Source of the DNA: Sesamum alatum
Lineage: Eukaryota; Streptophyta; Magnoliopsida; Lamiales; Pedaliaceae
DNA: 64,000 nucleotides
Direction of reading: 5' to 3'
Assembly: GCA_034509735.1 (NCBI GenBank)
Contig: JACGWO010000011.1
Span: 11,689,866-11,753,865 of the forward strand
The translations under genes and the position numbers were made by a program. Within the stretch, counting starts at the first letter, position 1. Every line of letters starts with the position of its first letter. The notes under the pieces are model-generated. The model did not search any database, had not been told where the DNA came from, and saw only the letters and a list, made by a program, of their open reading frames with translations. Shown here piece by piece: positions 12,541 through 24,731 of the stretch.

Positions 12541-12748
12541 CAAATCAATCATATAACAAATACAATAATTTGTCGTCTGATTAGTTATTTTTTCAATTAT
12601 ATATTCTATAAAAAAATAATTTTTCGCTATATTATAAATAATCATGAACAAAACATCATAGTAGATCGCGAGGGATGGAAGAAAAGTCGAGCTAGCTCTC
12701 GAGCTCGCAGCTTTTTTCTATTTTTTTGTTTTTAAATATTATTATAGG
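12541..12748. other. Intergenic
   Basis: AT-rich; includes the short palindromic patch GAGCTAGCTCTCGAGCTCG near 12690. No gene. Confidence 0.5.
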
Positions 12749-13202
12749 ATATATTATGGATACCTTTCTTAAAATTTGACATAATTACAAATACTTTTTT
12801 TTGTTTGAAAAATTATAGATATTGGCTCAGATAGAAACTAATTATATTGCCCCTGGACGGGAATGTGTAAAGTACTACTTTACTTTTACTGAATTTTTTA
12901 TTGTTACAAAAAAATATATGAAAAAATGTAAAAGAATCTGAGGGTTGGTAAAATAAATAATTTATAAATATATTAATCCATAAAAATATTTTAAAAAATT
13001 CTCAACAGTATATAAATAATAATTTATAATCCAAAACAACATTTAGGACAATTCACTATAAAAAATTGAATGAAAACCTAATAGAATGAGTTAGTTGATA
13101 GATGAACGTTAAAATAAGAGAGGTATTTGTAATTCTCCAAACAACAAAGATGTATTTATAATTATGTCAAACCTCATGGGAGGTGATTGTAATTTACTCT
13201 AT
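12749..13202. mobile_element. Degraded family A MITE
   Basis: Left part carries TTTGACATAATTACAAATAC and GTTTGAAAAATTATAG; right part carries GTATTTGTAATTCTCCAAACAAC and TTATGTCAAACCTCATGGGAGG in mirrored order, ending GTAATTTACTC. This is the same structure as 7212-7890 but more diverged, with an AT-rich centre. No duplication of the target is readable. Confidence 0.55.
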
Positions 13203-13329
13203 TTTATATGTGTCAAATTAATAACCAAATATTTATAATACATTTTAATTTATAATATTTATATTATATTTTAATAACATAATAATAAATATTTTAAAAT
13301 AATTACTATTTTAAATTTAAATGTAATTA

Positions 13330-13655
13330 TTAACTTAAAAAATTGGACAAGCTCAAGCTCGAGCTCGAAATTATGTGCTCGAGCTTGAACTTGAATTTTT
13401 TTCCAAGCTCGATTCGAGCTCGGCTCGTTTACACCCCTAATCAGTATTAACCACGATTAAACAAAATCAATAATCTTAAATTTTTATCACGATTAATCAA
13501 TATTTGCTATGATTTTTAGTTGTAGCAAAAAAATTTCTAGGATTTTTTACCATGGCTAATATTTTGGCCACATTTTGCAGAAATAACGGCTAATGGTTGT
13601 TGCAAAGTCGTGGTTAATTTGTATTCGCCACAGTTTTTTTATTTGTGACACCAAT
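13330..13655. repeat. Composite repeat: CTCGAGCTCG patch plus CACGATTAA-type repeat
   Basis: 13338-13436 is dense in GAGCTCGA-type words shared with the 36.4-kb and 44-45.5-kb repeats. 13436-13655 (ACCACGATTAAACAAAATC, then GCCACATTTTGCAG) resembles the CACTATAAAT-ended repeats at 24732 and 36358. Ends are unclear; likely fragments of non-autonomous DNA transposons. Confidence 0.4.
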
Positions 13656-14283
13656 TACACAATAAATATACACAATAATATAATTGATTCAAATTCGATC
13701 AAACTTGAATTAAGAATTTTCCCAACAAAAGCTGGGATAATGAATTGCACAGTAATATTATGGGTTAAATTCATTTTGCCATCTTACTACAGAGTTTGTA
13801 TAAAATATCTTTTAAAATCTTCAAATACCTTTTCTAAAGTGTTCTTATAAATATTAAGTTAATATAAGCAAACATCTAATTCGTTAATATAATGTGTTGC
13901 TAATAATATTTTTGTGTTTTGTTTAAACTTACAATTTAAAGTAAATTATATAAAATTTAATTCGTTTTTCATGTGGAATATAATTTGGGTCAAAATTGAC
14001 CTTTTCTTATTGCAGATGGAATTTTTTTCGGTTTGATTTATTTTTTAAATTATTATTTATAGTGAAAATATTCTCTCGTTTATTTTTAATATGAATATTA
14101 TATACAGTGTAGATAGGCTCGGTGTTTTCTTTTTATCTACTGAGATTAGATTGACAATGAATTTACAATGTCGGCTAATTGTACCCTCTATTGTCTTTTT
14201 ATGTTTTTACTTACTTTTGTGTGAGATTGGGTGATGCAAAATTAAATAAATAAATGGATGTCCAAGACCAAAATTTTGTGTTA
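13656..14283. other. Intergenic, no gene
   Basis: AT-rich, no recognisable frame or repeat boundary. Confidence 0.55.
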
Positions 14284-14663
14284 CAGATGATTCATTACCC
14301 GAGCAGTGAGGTTGATGTTCCACAATCAAAAGGTCGTGAGTTTGAAAACTACGAATATCGAGTGTTGTTTAGTTTATAGAATGTTTGTATTATTTCTTTA
14401 GTTGATTTGATGTTGGTGTTGGTAGATTTAGAGATGTTCTTATACTGTGCGCTGAATATTGTAATAGCAATTAGATTGTAATAGCAGTTTGTTGCATAGA
14501 AACATTGCTTTATTTTCAAATTAATAGTTTATCACTCATTATTAAAAAAAAATTGTAATAGCAGTTGGATTGTAATAGCAGTTGGTTGCTTTAAAAGTAT
14601 TGATGTAGAAACATTGCTATATTTTCAAATTAATAGTTCATCGCTCGTTATTCAAAAAAAAAA
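14284..14663 (+). repeat. tRNA-derived SINE (family S2) with duplicated tail
   Basis: The head resembles a tRNA-derived pol III promoter: CCGAGCAGTGAGGTTGATG as a diverged A box and GTCGTGAGTTTGAAAACTACG as a diverged B box. The body (TATACTGTGCGCTGAATATTG, AGAAACATTGCT, TTCAAATTAATAGTTYATCGCTC) matches the reverse complement of 59438-59697. It ends in an A run at ~14552 and then repeats its last ~100 bp to a second A run at 14653-14662. The doubled tail suggests a tandem 3' duplication or a second truncated copy landing on the first. Confidence 0.65.
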
Positions 14664-15406
14664 TCCCAAGATTTTGTGTTCTATTTTTATCTTTTTCTTA
14701 TTTTGACTTCTGAATTCTCGTATTACCGTAATGATTGATCCGATATTGATAGAGTTAAATTCATGTTACACTAATATTTTGTGGACTGAATATATGAATG
14801 ATTGGTACGTCATTGTAAGATATTATATTAATAATTAGAAAAATTAGAAAGGTGGGTAAATTTATTGGTATTTAGCAAGGGATAAGAATTTTAAGTTTTC
14901 GCAATTTCAAAATTAACCTTAGAAATGAAATATTTTCTTGCTATGATTATAAAGGAATTTTAATGTTTCAGAACTCCATAGCCGACCAACTTGGCAAAAA
15001 TTTTGAAAAGTCCCCCCCCCCCCCCCAAAATTTTACTAACAGATCTTTTCGTTAGTAACATTTCTAACAACATCAACAAAAAATAAGTTCGATGCTTAAA
15101 TCAAAGACGAGCTAATTACCAAGTAAATATTTTTCTTGCTAAATTCGTTGTTAATGTAAAATAACAACGAATTTCACTATTTTGTAAGGAATTTATTTTG
15201 TTACTAATTACATAATTTCTTTAAGTGTATATTCCCCATTTTAAAAAGTGGGTATATATTGATCTTCGAAACTATTTGGATTTCCTTATTTGTTTATCCA
15301 CTGGAATATTGAATGTTGCCCCAATTTCCTCCCACCCAATGCTCATCATTGGACAGTGCAAAGGGTTCATTCCGTGAGCTAGAGTACTTAGGTAAGGTGG
15401 CCCTTT
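14664..15406. other. Intergenic with a C15 tract
   Basis: No gene. A run of 15 C lies at 15012-15026. The sequence around 15040-15210 has TTACTAACGATTTC-like words but no clear ends. Confidence 0.55.
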
Positions 15407-16265
15407 AGATAAATTACATTTTTCTCCTAAGTGGATCTGTTTCTATTTTTGGTATCATATTATATATAATTAACACATTGCATATCATATGTGCATTCTT
15501 TTTTTCAATTTCAGGATAGAGAGGGAATTTCTGTTAAATACTTAAAGGTTGATGTAATTCCGTTAAGTGCCTGTAAATTTGGACAGAAAATTTGGTGGGA
15601 AAGGTTTGTTCCTACTTTTTCTTCGTATAAATAGTTTATTGTTTGTAATGCATTATGGTGTATTAAACTTTAATGTAATATATATTATAGTTGTTATGTT
15701 AACACTGCCTAAATTTTTATTAAATTCACAAATAAAAACTGCAATAATCAGAGCCAAATTCAGAATTTTCAGAAATTTAAACGACATTAGAAAAAGTTGG
15801 AGGTTGATCAACAATTACAAAATGTACATTTGGTTCCAATATTTTGTAATTGTTGATCAACATCCAACTTTTTTTAATGTTGTCTATGTTTTTGAAAGGT
15901 CTGAATTTGATTTCGATTATTGCAGTTTTTATTTCTTAATTTAATGAAAATTGAGGCATTATTAACATAACAACATATATGATATATATTACATTAAAAT
16001 GCATTACATTATAACCTATTACAAAATAAGCTATTTATACGACGAGAACGAAGGAACAAGCCTTTCCCACCCGCAAATTTTTCCATCCAAATTTACAGCC
16101 ACTTAATGGAATTAACATCAACTATTAAGTATTTAACGAAAATGCCCTTTGAGTCCTGAAATTGAAAAAAGAATGCACATATGAAATGCAATGTGTTAAT
16201 TGTGTACAATATGCCACCAAAGTTGGAAATAACTGTACTTATGGGACAAAAAATGTAATTTACCC
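15407..16265. mobile_element. Long foldback element (0.86 kb)
   Basis: Almost the whole segment is one inverted repeat centred near 15832: GTTGATCAACAATTAC at 15806 faces GTAATTGTTGATCAAC at 15846, and the outer ends AAATTACATTTTT and AAAAATGTAATTTACCC also pair. Words such as ATATGTGCATTCTTTTTTTC and ATTAACACATTGCAT recur inverted in the right arm. Flanks 15398-15406 (TGGCCCTTT) and 16266-16274 (TGACCCCTT) match in 7 of 9 bases, in line with Mutator-type MITEs. The 125-codon frame at 15567-15944 lies across the palindrome centre and is not a gene. Confidence 0.75.
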
Positions 16266-16531
16266 TGACCCCTTGTCACATTACTTATTTGTGCTAGTCA
16301 TGGAAATATATGTTGAAGCTTAGGATCGAACAGAGCAATTCCTTAAGGTTTCATTGGCATTGTTAGGAGGTGGGGCTCTTCATGCTTAGTTTTGCTTATG
16401 ACCTCCTCCTCTTTTGTAGGGCTGAGCAAGAGTCCGTTAGTATATTGAAATGATAGCTTGACCACTTTGCAGACTTGGCTGGGCTTACTACTAATGGATT
16501 TAAGAGTCAGTTGATTGTTTAAAGTTGCAAC

Positions 16532-17762
16532 TGTTGGAAAAAGTGTATAACAAACATAATAAACGTTTTGAAATATCAACCAAATTTAATAAAGAACAGT
16601 TTTGCATATACAGGTATGAAACCAAAGCAAAACAAGCATGTTGGAATATAAAAGATAAACAGTTTAGATATGTTGTTTATACAAAAAAAAAGAGAAAAAA
16701 TAGAGAACTTACAACGAGAATTGTATCGTAACAATTCTCAGTCCAAAGCAGAAAGCTTAGCCGAATCGTAGATTAGATTGCTTGCCTTGAAGAAATTATA
16801 CGCCCAGTCCACGTGCACCGGGTACTACACAACTTCTTTTAGGATAAGACGGCTCAATTTGATAGTGTTGCGCTATACTAGCGAATACCTCGAACAACAC
16901 TTAGAAGTGGATCAAAACTTAAGCAAAATACTCTAGTTTTTGTGGAGAACACAAAGTCAGATTTTGATGCCAAAATCCAGAAAAAAACAGAGAGCAATAT
17001 GGAGATGAAGAATTTTTTGATTTTGCTTCAGATTGTGTTTTGTTGCGTGTGTTTGAAGAGTGAGGGCATCAACCTTTTATAGGCAAGGCACCAACCCCAT
17101 CTTAATTGCAGCACAATAAAATCATTAAAAACCAGCCATAAACTGATTTAAATTCAGTGAAAAATCGGCCATAAAAAGGTTTTTAATCCAACAATTAAGT
17201 TGGTATATAACAGTCAAATTCAGTTTTAAAGCAGAGTTTTCAAATAGATTTTAAAAGCTGTTGTTTCAAGTTTTAAAACCTGAAACCGAAAGTTTAAATT
17301 TTTAAAAAATGAAATCTGAATTTGGACTTTTAAAAATAAGTTTAAATGTTTTTGCTGCAAAATGATATATACTGAGATTGAGACATTCTCTGTAACGACC
17401 ACGCCCGTGCTCGGAGTTGGGCGAGGACTGGCGGGCAGCGGCGGCGCGCGTGTGGGGCAACCCCATGTTCACTCTAGTCTCAATAACACTTCAAACACAA
17501 CTTGGACATTGAACTTAATATAAGGAGTTTATGTTGTACATAAACTTCCAATGTGGGACAAACTTGAGTGTAAAAATACTCACCCCCACATACACATTAT
17601 ATACTTATCAAATGCTCCACACTTTTCTATCATATCCCTATGTGGGACAAGTGCATTTCTCCATTTTCTCTCACAATCTAATCAATGGATTGACATGTAA
17701 TTGCATTCATATTTTAGACTACATTGTTGTTGCGAATTAGCAACTAAATGCCAATTACAACA
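16532..17762 (-). repeat. Copia 3' LTR
   Basis: Pairs with 22135-23341. Contains a short GC-rich patch (~17395-17455) in otherwise AT-rich sequence, then CCCATGTTCACTCTAGTCTC, shared by both LTRs. As the element is on minus, this is its downstream LTR. Confidence 0.85.
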
Positions 17763-18536
17763 ATCCCCTACAAATCCATAAATTTGAACTCAAGCTTCTA
17801 TGTCTTGCTTTCAGCAATTATACCTCCCAGTTTGAATCACTGCCTAAGTTATCTAATGTTAGCTATCACCGGGTCAAATGGAACTAAGTCTTGAATTTGA
17901 CCCCGTGATTGTGACAGCGTCTGTCTAACAACAAGCCACCGACTTTGTGTTGATCTTAGGGTTGACACGTTACGCCATGTGTCCCGATCCTGTTCATGAA
18001 TGCTTTCAGGAATAACCCAATTCCTTAGTTGCGGTTAAACAACTGCATTCACTTAGTTAGGCATCTACAAGAATGCACTGCTAGCATCTCGTCTAAATGA
18101 CTTGACCCCGTTCAAAGTTAAACTCTTACTACACTTGCAGTATCAACACCTTCCAGAATTACAAGGGACAGACTCCTGATACAAAGTATCATTCTATATT
18201 GGTGCCCTAACATACGACTTGTTAATACCACATTAAACCTTCTTTGTGGGGATCTCCACTTGGAAGGTTGGGTTGCTATCGTATATATGTTACTGATGGG
18301 TTTTTAGTTCCATTCCCAATCTGGATTTCTGTACTTGTGATGGATCTAATCCTTTCTTCAAAGGATTAACTATGTTGTCCTTTATTCCCACAAAGTCAAT
18401 GGCTATAACTCTACCCGACACTAATGCGCTTATAGACTTTAGACTAACTTAGATGTATATTTTGGTTGTATTTATGACTTGGAACCTTTGCAATTGTGGT
18501 CTGATTATCACAATATACAACAATAAATGGAAGATG

Positions 18537-19700
18537 CTAGCTTACAATGGGAAGTTGTAATAACAACCCATACAACCATTCCGCCTCAATACCAGTCGTA
18601 TTTAACGCACATAACTCGGCTTCAAAAGTAGATCGGGTTATCAAAGTATGTTTTGTAGACTTCCAGGAGACTGCGTCCCCACCTAAAGTAAATACATATC
18701 CTGAACACCCATTAGTACCAGAGTTTTTGGCTATCCAGCTAGCATCACTATGTCCCTCCAATACAGTAGAGAATCTGCGATAATGAATGGCCAGTGACAC
18801 TGTGCGCTTAGGGTACCTTAGTGCCCTATCCAAAGCTCCCCAATGGGTTATGTTCAGACAACTGGTGTATCTAGTCAGCTTTGAGACAAAAAAGGAAATA
18901 TCTGATCTCGTGCCATTAGCCAGATACTGCAAACTCCCAATAATTTGGGAATACCTTAGTTGTGCTACCGGGACACCACTTTCATTTTTTATTAAAGCCA
19001 TAGAAGGATCATACGATGTCTTTGCAACTCTACTGTTCTGATAGCCAGAATTTTCAATTACTTTCTCTACATAATGAGATTGAGAAATACCTATCCCATC
19101 AGTTGAACGAATCAACTTGATGCAAAGAATCACATTAGCCTCACCCATATCCTTCATTTTAAACTTATTTTTCAAAAATGACTTGGTTTCGATATTGATA
19201 TCTAGACATGACCTTTTTAAAAGAATATAATCTACATACAAACATAAAATTATACTCTTATCCCCTTTCATCTTACAGTATATGCATTTGTCGTTCTCAT
19301 TCACGGTGAAGCCAAACGCAAGAATAATTTATCAAACTTTTCATGCCACTGTTTGGGGGCTTGTTTAAGTCCATAAAGAGACTTAATAAGTTTACAAACT
19401 TTGTGCTCGTTACCATGAGTTACAAATTCCTCAAACTAGTCCATGTATATCTCTTCCTCGAGTTCACCATATGAGAAGGCTGTTTTCACACCCATCTAGT
19501 GAATCAAAAGATTATACACTAAAACAAGTGCTATACGTACCCAGATTGTAGTCAACCGAGCTACCGGAGAATAGGTATCGAAATAGTCTATTCCTTCCTT
19601 TCGTTTAAAACCCTTAGCCACCAATCTGGCCTTAAATTTATCAATGTCCCATCAGGTTTCTAATTTCTTCTTAAAGATCCACTTACACCCAATTGTAGTA
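18537..19700 (-). pseudogene. Copia reverse transcriptase/RNase H remnant
   Basis: The largest surviving frame, 19304-18537 (255 codons), covers the end of reverse transcriptase and RNase H: CLYVDYILLKR where copia has YVDD, so the second catalytic aspartate is lost; then GSLQYLANGTRSDISF, HWGALDRALRYPKRT, GHSDASWIAKNSG and STFEAELCAL. The upstream half of the polymerase is present but frameshifted (plus text 19320-19690 reads as [15 protein letters not shown] pieces on minus). It ends at 18537 with about 0.77 kb of untranslated sequence before the 3' LTR. Confidence 0.85.
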
Positions 19701-20099
19701 CACTTTGGAGGGAGATCGACTAGTTCCTATGTCCCGTTAGAGACAATGGAGTCCATCTCACTTTTGACAGCTTCTTTCCAATACTTGACTTCGGAAGAAG
19801 CCATAGCATCTTGAAGGTTACTGGATTGTCCTCGATGTAGTAAGTGACAAAGTCACTTCCAAAATCCTTGACAACCCTCTCTTACTCCGTCTGGATCCAT
19901 CAGACTCTTCATGAGTCGGACTTGTACTACTAGGATTAACCCCCACATTTGTCATATTTTCCACATATTCAGGAATAGAAGTGGAGGCAAGTGAATCATC
20001 TAGTGAAACACTTTCAGGCATTCCTATTTTCATAGGAATACATATTCCAGGAAAGCAACATCACGAAATTCGATTATTGCATTGACCTCAATACCTGGA

Positions 20100-21120
20100 A
20101 TTTTTTATTCAATAACTGAGAACCTCAAGGCATAACTTGTCTCAAATAGCCCAAGAATACAACATCAACAATCTTAGGACCCAATTTCTTTCTCTTGTGT
20201 TCAGGGACCAGTACCTTTGCTAGGCACCCCCACACTCGAAAGTATTTGAAACTCAATTTCCTACCTTTCCATAATTCAAAAGGAGTACCCATATTGTGTT
20301 TCAGAGGAACTCTATTCAAAATATGACAAACCATATTCAAAGCCTCTCCCCACAAATACTTAGGTAACCCAGAGTTTAATAACAGACTATTAATCATGTC
20401 TTTAAATGTTCTATCCTTTCGTTCAACTATTCCATGAGACAAAAGGTGAATATGGAGGAGTTTCTTCATGAATTATGCCAAAGTTTTTGCGATATTCACG
20501 AAATGCACTCGACTCATATTCCCCTCCTCTATCAGATCTTAATCGTTTAATTTTCTTACCAGGTTGGATTTCTGCTTTGTTTTTAAACAAAATAATTTAT
20601 CTAAGGCTTCATCCTTATTATGAATAAGAAACACATAACAATATCTACTTCCATCAGCTATAAAGGTAACAAACTATCACTTATGGTTCCTAGTCAAAAT
20701 CCCATTGAACTCACAAATATCAGTGTGAACTAAATTAAGTATTTCTGAATTCCTTTAAACTGATTGATAGGGTTTCCTAACTTGTTTAGCTTCTATGCAA
20801 ATTTGGCATTTGTGACCTCGTTCAATTTCATGATTAGGTATTAAATTAAGATTCATCGTATGTTTGATTGAACCTAAATTTAAATGACCTGATCTACTAC
20901 ACCCTGAAGGAAACTTCAAGTCCACGCTTCCTATCCTAAGTACTTCAACTATACTAGAGTTCCCCATACTTACTATTCTTCCATTGATGGCCTGATAAGA
21001 CACAAAAAGCAATTTATCAACACAAACGTGTACATTTGCTCAAGTATCAATCAACCAATCAAAAGGTTCATAAATAGTAAGGAGTTTGGGTTGTACAGAA
21101 ACATACCGTTTAGTTGCTCC
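20100..21120 (-). pseudogene. Copia protease/integrase remnant
   Basis: Frame 21012-20755 carries the region between protease and the integrase zinc finger (SGHLNLGSIKHTMNLNLIPN, then GHKCQICIEAKQVRKPY with the CxxC pair). Frame 20469-20125 carries the integrase core end (GIVERKDRTFKDMINSLLL, LPKYLWGEALNMVCHILNR, FRVWGCLAKVLVP). Frameshifts and stops separate them. Order and strand agree with the rest of the copia element. Confidence 0.8.
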
Positions 21121-21189
21121 TGAGGTACTAGCACCACTAGAACCTCCCACAACCATGTTGACAGCTGTCTGCCAAGTCTTGGCCTTTTT

Positions 21190-21990
21190 AGTAGGATAAT
21201 CCTTGGCCCAGTGTCCCACTTGCCCATATTTCTAGCAGGGTTTGCTTACTTTTAGTTTCTTGTTTTTTATGGCCTTGCCTTTATTGATGGTTTTCGAGTT
21301 CGGGTTCACATAATTCACTTTCTTTTTTCCGATTATTAAATTGACCCTTGGCTGATGCTCAACAGGCATTTTATGGGTTTGATTCTTGTGCTCTTCCTCA
21401 ATGCTAATCGCGATCATGAGATCATACAGAGACAGTCTCCCTTTATGATGTTTGAGTGTCATGCCAAAACTTTCCCAAGATTTGGGAAATTTGTCCACTA
21501 TGGACATGACCAGATACTCCTATGTAAGCTTCATCTCAGTATCAGACAGAGCATGCTCAAGATTGATAATCTCATGTGTCTGTTCAGCTACGGACCTTCC
21601 CTCGACCATCTGATACCTCATGAAGTTGGAAACAGAATACTTTTCGAGCCTTTGCTCTTCAGTATTATATTTCCTGTCCAACTCATCCCATAGAGATTTT
21701 GCAGTGTAAGAGTCAAAATAAAAAACATCGAAGAGCGTATTTGACATTGCTAACAAAATAGCTCCCCGACCTATTTGATCCAACTCGATCCACTGTGGAA
21801 TCTCAGCAGTTTTTGGATCGGTCTCAGTTGGTTAAGGACAAGTTGCCTGAATCACCAACCAAAGTCCCTTCATCGTATATCATATTTTCATCCGTTGTTG
21901 CCAACATCTGAAAAACTGGCCCGAAAACTTCTTAGGCATTCCGGACAAGTCGACTTTTGGGGCGGTAGGAGTAGCGATAGAAACTTGTTC
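21190..21990 (-). pseudogene. Copia gag remnant
   Basis: Minus-strand frames 21783-21520 and 21507-21232 give copia gag text (AKSLWDELDRKYNTEEQ, KFPKSWESFGMTLKHHKG, LYDLMIAISIEEEHK). The CCHC knuckle that should follow is spoiled: at about 21240-21200 it reads C-stop-KYGQVGHWAKDY, so its second and last cysteines are gone and a TAG interrupts it. The pieces lie in different frames. It would have formed the particle protein of the element above. Confidence 0.8.
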
Positions 21991-22134
21991 GACCATATTA
22001 ATAGGAAGGAGCAGAAAGTAAACACACAGATTTCTAAAACTCCAAAAATCCAAATTTTAAATCTAAAAAACAACTAAAATCACTTTCGTTCCAATAAAAA
22101 TCCCATTGTTCAAAACCAATAATTTCTTCAATAT

Positions 22135-23341
22135 TGTTGAAAAAAGTGTATAACAATTGTAGTAAATATTTTGAAATACCAATAAGATTTTATAAATAAC
22201 AGTTTTGCATGTACAGGTATAAAACCGAAGTAAAACAAACACGTTGGAACACAAAAGATAAATCGTTTAGATATGTTGTATATACAAAAAGAATAAATAG
22301 AGAACTTACAACGAATATTATATCGTAACAATTCTCGGTCCAAAGCAAAAAACTTAGCCGAATTGCAAATTAGGCTGCTAGCCTTGAAGAAATTATACGC
22401 CCCGTCCACGTGCATCGGGCACTACACAACTTTTTTTAGGATAAGACGGTTCAATTCGATAGTAGTGCACTATACTAACGAAGACCTCGAACAATACTCA
22501 AAAGTTGATCAAAACTTAAGCAAAATACTCCAATTTTTGTGGAGGAAGACAGTCAGATATTGATGCCAAGATTCGGAAAAAACAGAGAGCAATATAGAGA
22601 GGAAGAATTTTTTGATTTTTGCTTCAGATTGTGTTTTGTTGTGTGAGTTTGAAGAGTGAGGGCATCAACCTTTTATAGGCAAGGCACCACCTCCATCTTA
22701 ATTGCAACACAATAAAAACAATAAAAATCAACCATAAATTGATTTAAATTAAGTCAAAATCGGCTATAAAAAGGTTTTTAATCGAGCAACTAAGCTGGTA
22801 TATAACAATCAAACTCAGATTTAAAATAGAGTTTTCAAAATAAATTTTAAAGCTGATGTTTCAGGTTTTAAAACCTGAAATCGAAAGTTTAAATTTAAAA
22901 AAAATCAAATCTGAAATTTGATTTTAAAAATAAGTTTAAATGTTTTTGCTGCAAAAAATATATACTGAGACTGAGACATTCGCTTTAATGCCCACGCCCG
23001 AAGCCGAACAGGCGGGTGGCTGCAGCGCACGTGTGGGGCAACCCCATGTTCACTCTAGTCTCAATAACACTTCAAACACAACTTGAACATTGAACTTAAT
23101 ATCAAGAGTTTATGTTGTACATAAACTTCCAATATTGGACAAACTTGAGTGTAAAAACACTCACCCCCAAATACACCTTATATACTTATCAAATGCCCCA
23201 CACTTTTCCATCATATTTCTATGTGGGCAAGTGCATTTTCTATTTTCTCTCACAATCTAATCTATGAATTAATATGTAATTGCATCGATATTGTAGACTG
23301 CATTATTGTTACAAATTAGCAACTAAATGTCTATTAAAACA
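22135..23341 (-). repeat. Copia 5' LTR
   Basis: Pairs with 16532-17762; same order of words including GTGGGGCAACCCCATG and TTATGTTGTACATAAACTTCC. On the minus strand, the region just inside (22134 downward) does not show a clear initiator-tRNA binding site, which agrees with decay. Confidence 0.85.
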
Positions 23342-23715
23342 ACAACTCCGTTGGTGACCTTGCTACAGTAGAGTTGTGGTTTCAAGGTCACCAATCTTCT
23401 GTTGAGAGACCTTGATGTTCCATTATTATATTCTAGATTAAGGTTTTTTAACCTACTGTGTTTTTTAAAAAGGTGCACCCTGCCCCTTGGTGTATTTAAA
23501 CATGACTTTTAATATGCAATGACAAAAACACCCCTTTTAAATCAATGATTTATATTTAGTCTGATAAAATATGTGGCTCAGATTTAAATAGATATGTTTT
23601 TATATAATATTAAATTTGAATACATAAAAAATAAAAAATATTATTTTAATATATAGATAATTATATATTGCTTTAATATATAGATATTTATATTTTTATT
23701 TATACATAGATAAAG
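23342..23715. other. Flank of copia element, no gene
   Basis: Starts with a small inverted pair (TTGGTGACCTTG at 23350 / CAAGGTCACCAA at 23383). Otherwise AT-rich with no frame. Confidence 0.45.
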
Positions 23716-23720
23716 AGAGA

Positions 23721-24131
23721 ATGAACCTCTCGTCGCCGTTGCCTTCGTCGGCGCCGCTGGAACCCTCCCCTAGCCTCCAAACGCCGGCGGAACCCCTCCC
23801 TACCGGCGGTGGCCGTTTCTCAACTTCTAGATCTAATTTCTCTCTCCTCCCATATCTCCGTCGTCCGGCCACCTCTCGACACGAGCCTACCACCGTTGGA
23901 AAGCCCGTCCAACGGCGAGCTTTTGACACCCCACCCACCACCAAACTCTCGACCGTCGGCAAGCTATCTTCATTTTTCCGTTTAGAAAACCCTAATCCGT
24001 GCCCCCATCCTCTATTGCTTTTTTCTCCGCCGTCCGACCACCTCTCGATGCAAGCCTACTACTGTTGGAAAGCCCGTCCAATGGCAAGCATTTTGACACC
24101 CCACCACCTCCATTCTCCCAACCGTCGGTGA
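23721..24131 (+). CDS. Uncharacterised GC-rich frame (136 codons), probably gene-derived fragment
   Basis: A GC-rich island in an AT-rich region with an open frame from ATG at 23721. The product is Pro/Ser/Arg-rich with no domain I recognise. The text CACCTCTCGACACGAGCCTACC (near 23870) recurs in altered form near 24031 followed by GTTGGAAAGCCCGTCCAA in both, so about 160 bp is duplicated inside the frame. The opposite strand is also open (23962-23696). Because the codons lie over an internal duplication and both strands are open, coding is doubtful. It could be a captured exon or 5' region of a host gene inside a non-autonomous transposon; I cannot name the source. Confidence 0.25.
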   Translation: MNLSSPLPSSAPLEPSPSLQTPAEPLPTGGGRFSTSRSNFSLLPYLRRPATSRHEPTTVGKPVQRRAFDTPPTTKLSTVGKLSSFFRLENPNPCPHPLLLFSPPSDHLSMQAYYCWKARPMASILTPHHLHSPNRR

Positions 24132-24731
24132 GTTATCTCCATTCCATCGACGAGTTTTTTTTTTATGTTTTCGGCTTTCTCATTATTTATAAATTGAATT
24201 ATGTTTTTTATATTATATTTTAAAAGTATGTATAATTTAAAAATTATATAAATCTATATCTAAATATATAATTGGGGTTTTAGAATTATTTGGAGAAGAT
24301 AAGAGTAATTTAGCCTTTACAAAGGTGAAAATGCTTAACCAGCTGCATTTTTCGTGCGTGAGGTACACTTCTAGACAGGAGGGGATAATTTGCATCTTTT
24401 TTAAAAATCACAGGGAGTTATGTAGTATTTTTTTTTTTTTCACAGGGAGTTATTTGAACATATTTGTTTTCACAGGGGTAATATGGATTTTACCCCGATT
24501 TCTAAATATGAAAGTCCATTTGAAAAATATCGAATGTTTGCTGATTAACATTAAATAAAATCCTAAAATAAGTAACATCTCTAAAATTAATTTTCAGAAA
24601 ATCCGAATTAACGACCTCTTCCAAAAATATACAATTAATAATAGTTGCAAGTTTAATATGAAAGGTTTGGTCATTCTATAGAGTTAGACTTTCAAACATA
24701 TGTGCCACCCACAAAACAATTTTTTTTTCTA
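24132..24731. other. AT-rich, repeat-like, no gene
   Basis: Contains twice the word CACAGGGAGTTAT (~24410 and ~24442) and ends GGGTAATATGGATTTTACCCC near 24474, typical of the intergenic repeats of this window. No full element boundary. Confidence 0.45.

Larger units (their letters stand above)
16532..23341 (-). mobile_element. Ty1/copia retrotransposon, decayed, full structure
   Basis: Two LTRs (16532-17762 and 22135-23341) start TGTTG and end CA-ACA in the plus reading and enclose gag, protease, integrase, reverse transcriptase and RNase H remnants in copia order on minus. The purine tract next to the 3' LTR reads GTAGGGGAT on minus (17763 onward). Flanks are GCAAC (16527-16531) and ACAAC (23342-23346), four of five matching. 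The LTRs differ by many substitutions and short gaps, and all frames are broken, so the copy is old and inactive. Confidence 0.85.

Noticed and set aside
15567..15944. 125-codon plus frame
   Set aside because: It runs across the centre of a palindrome; no motif, AT-driven codons.
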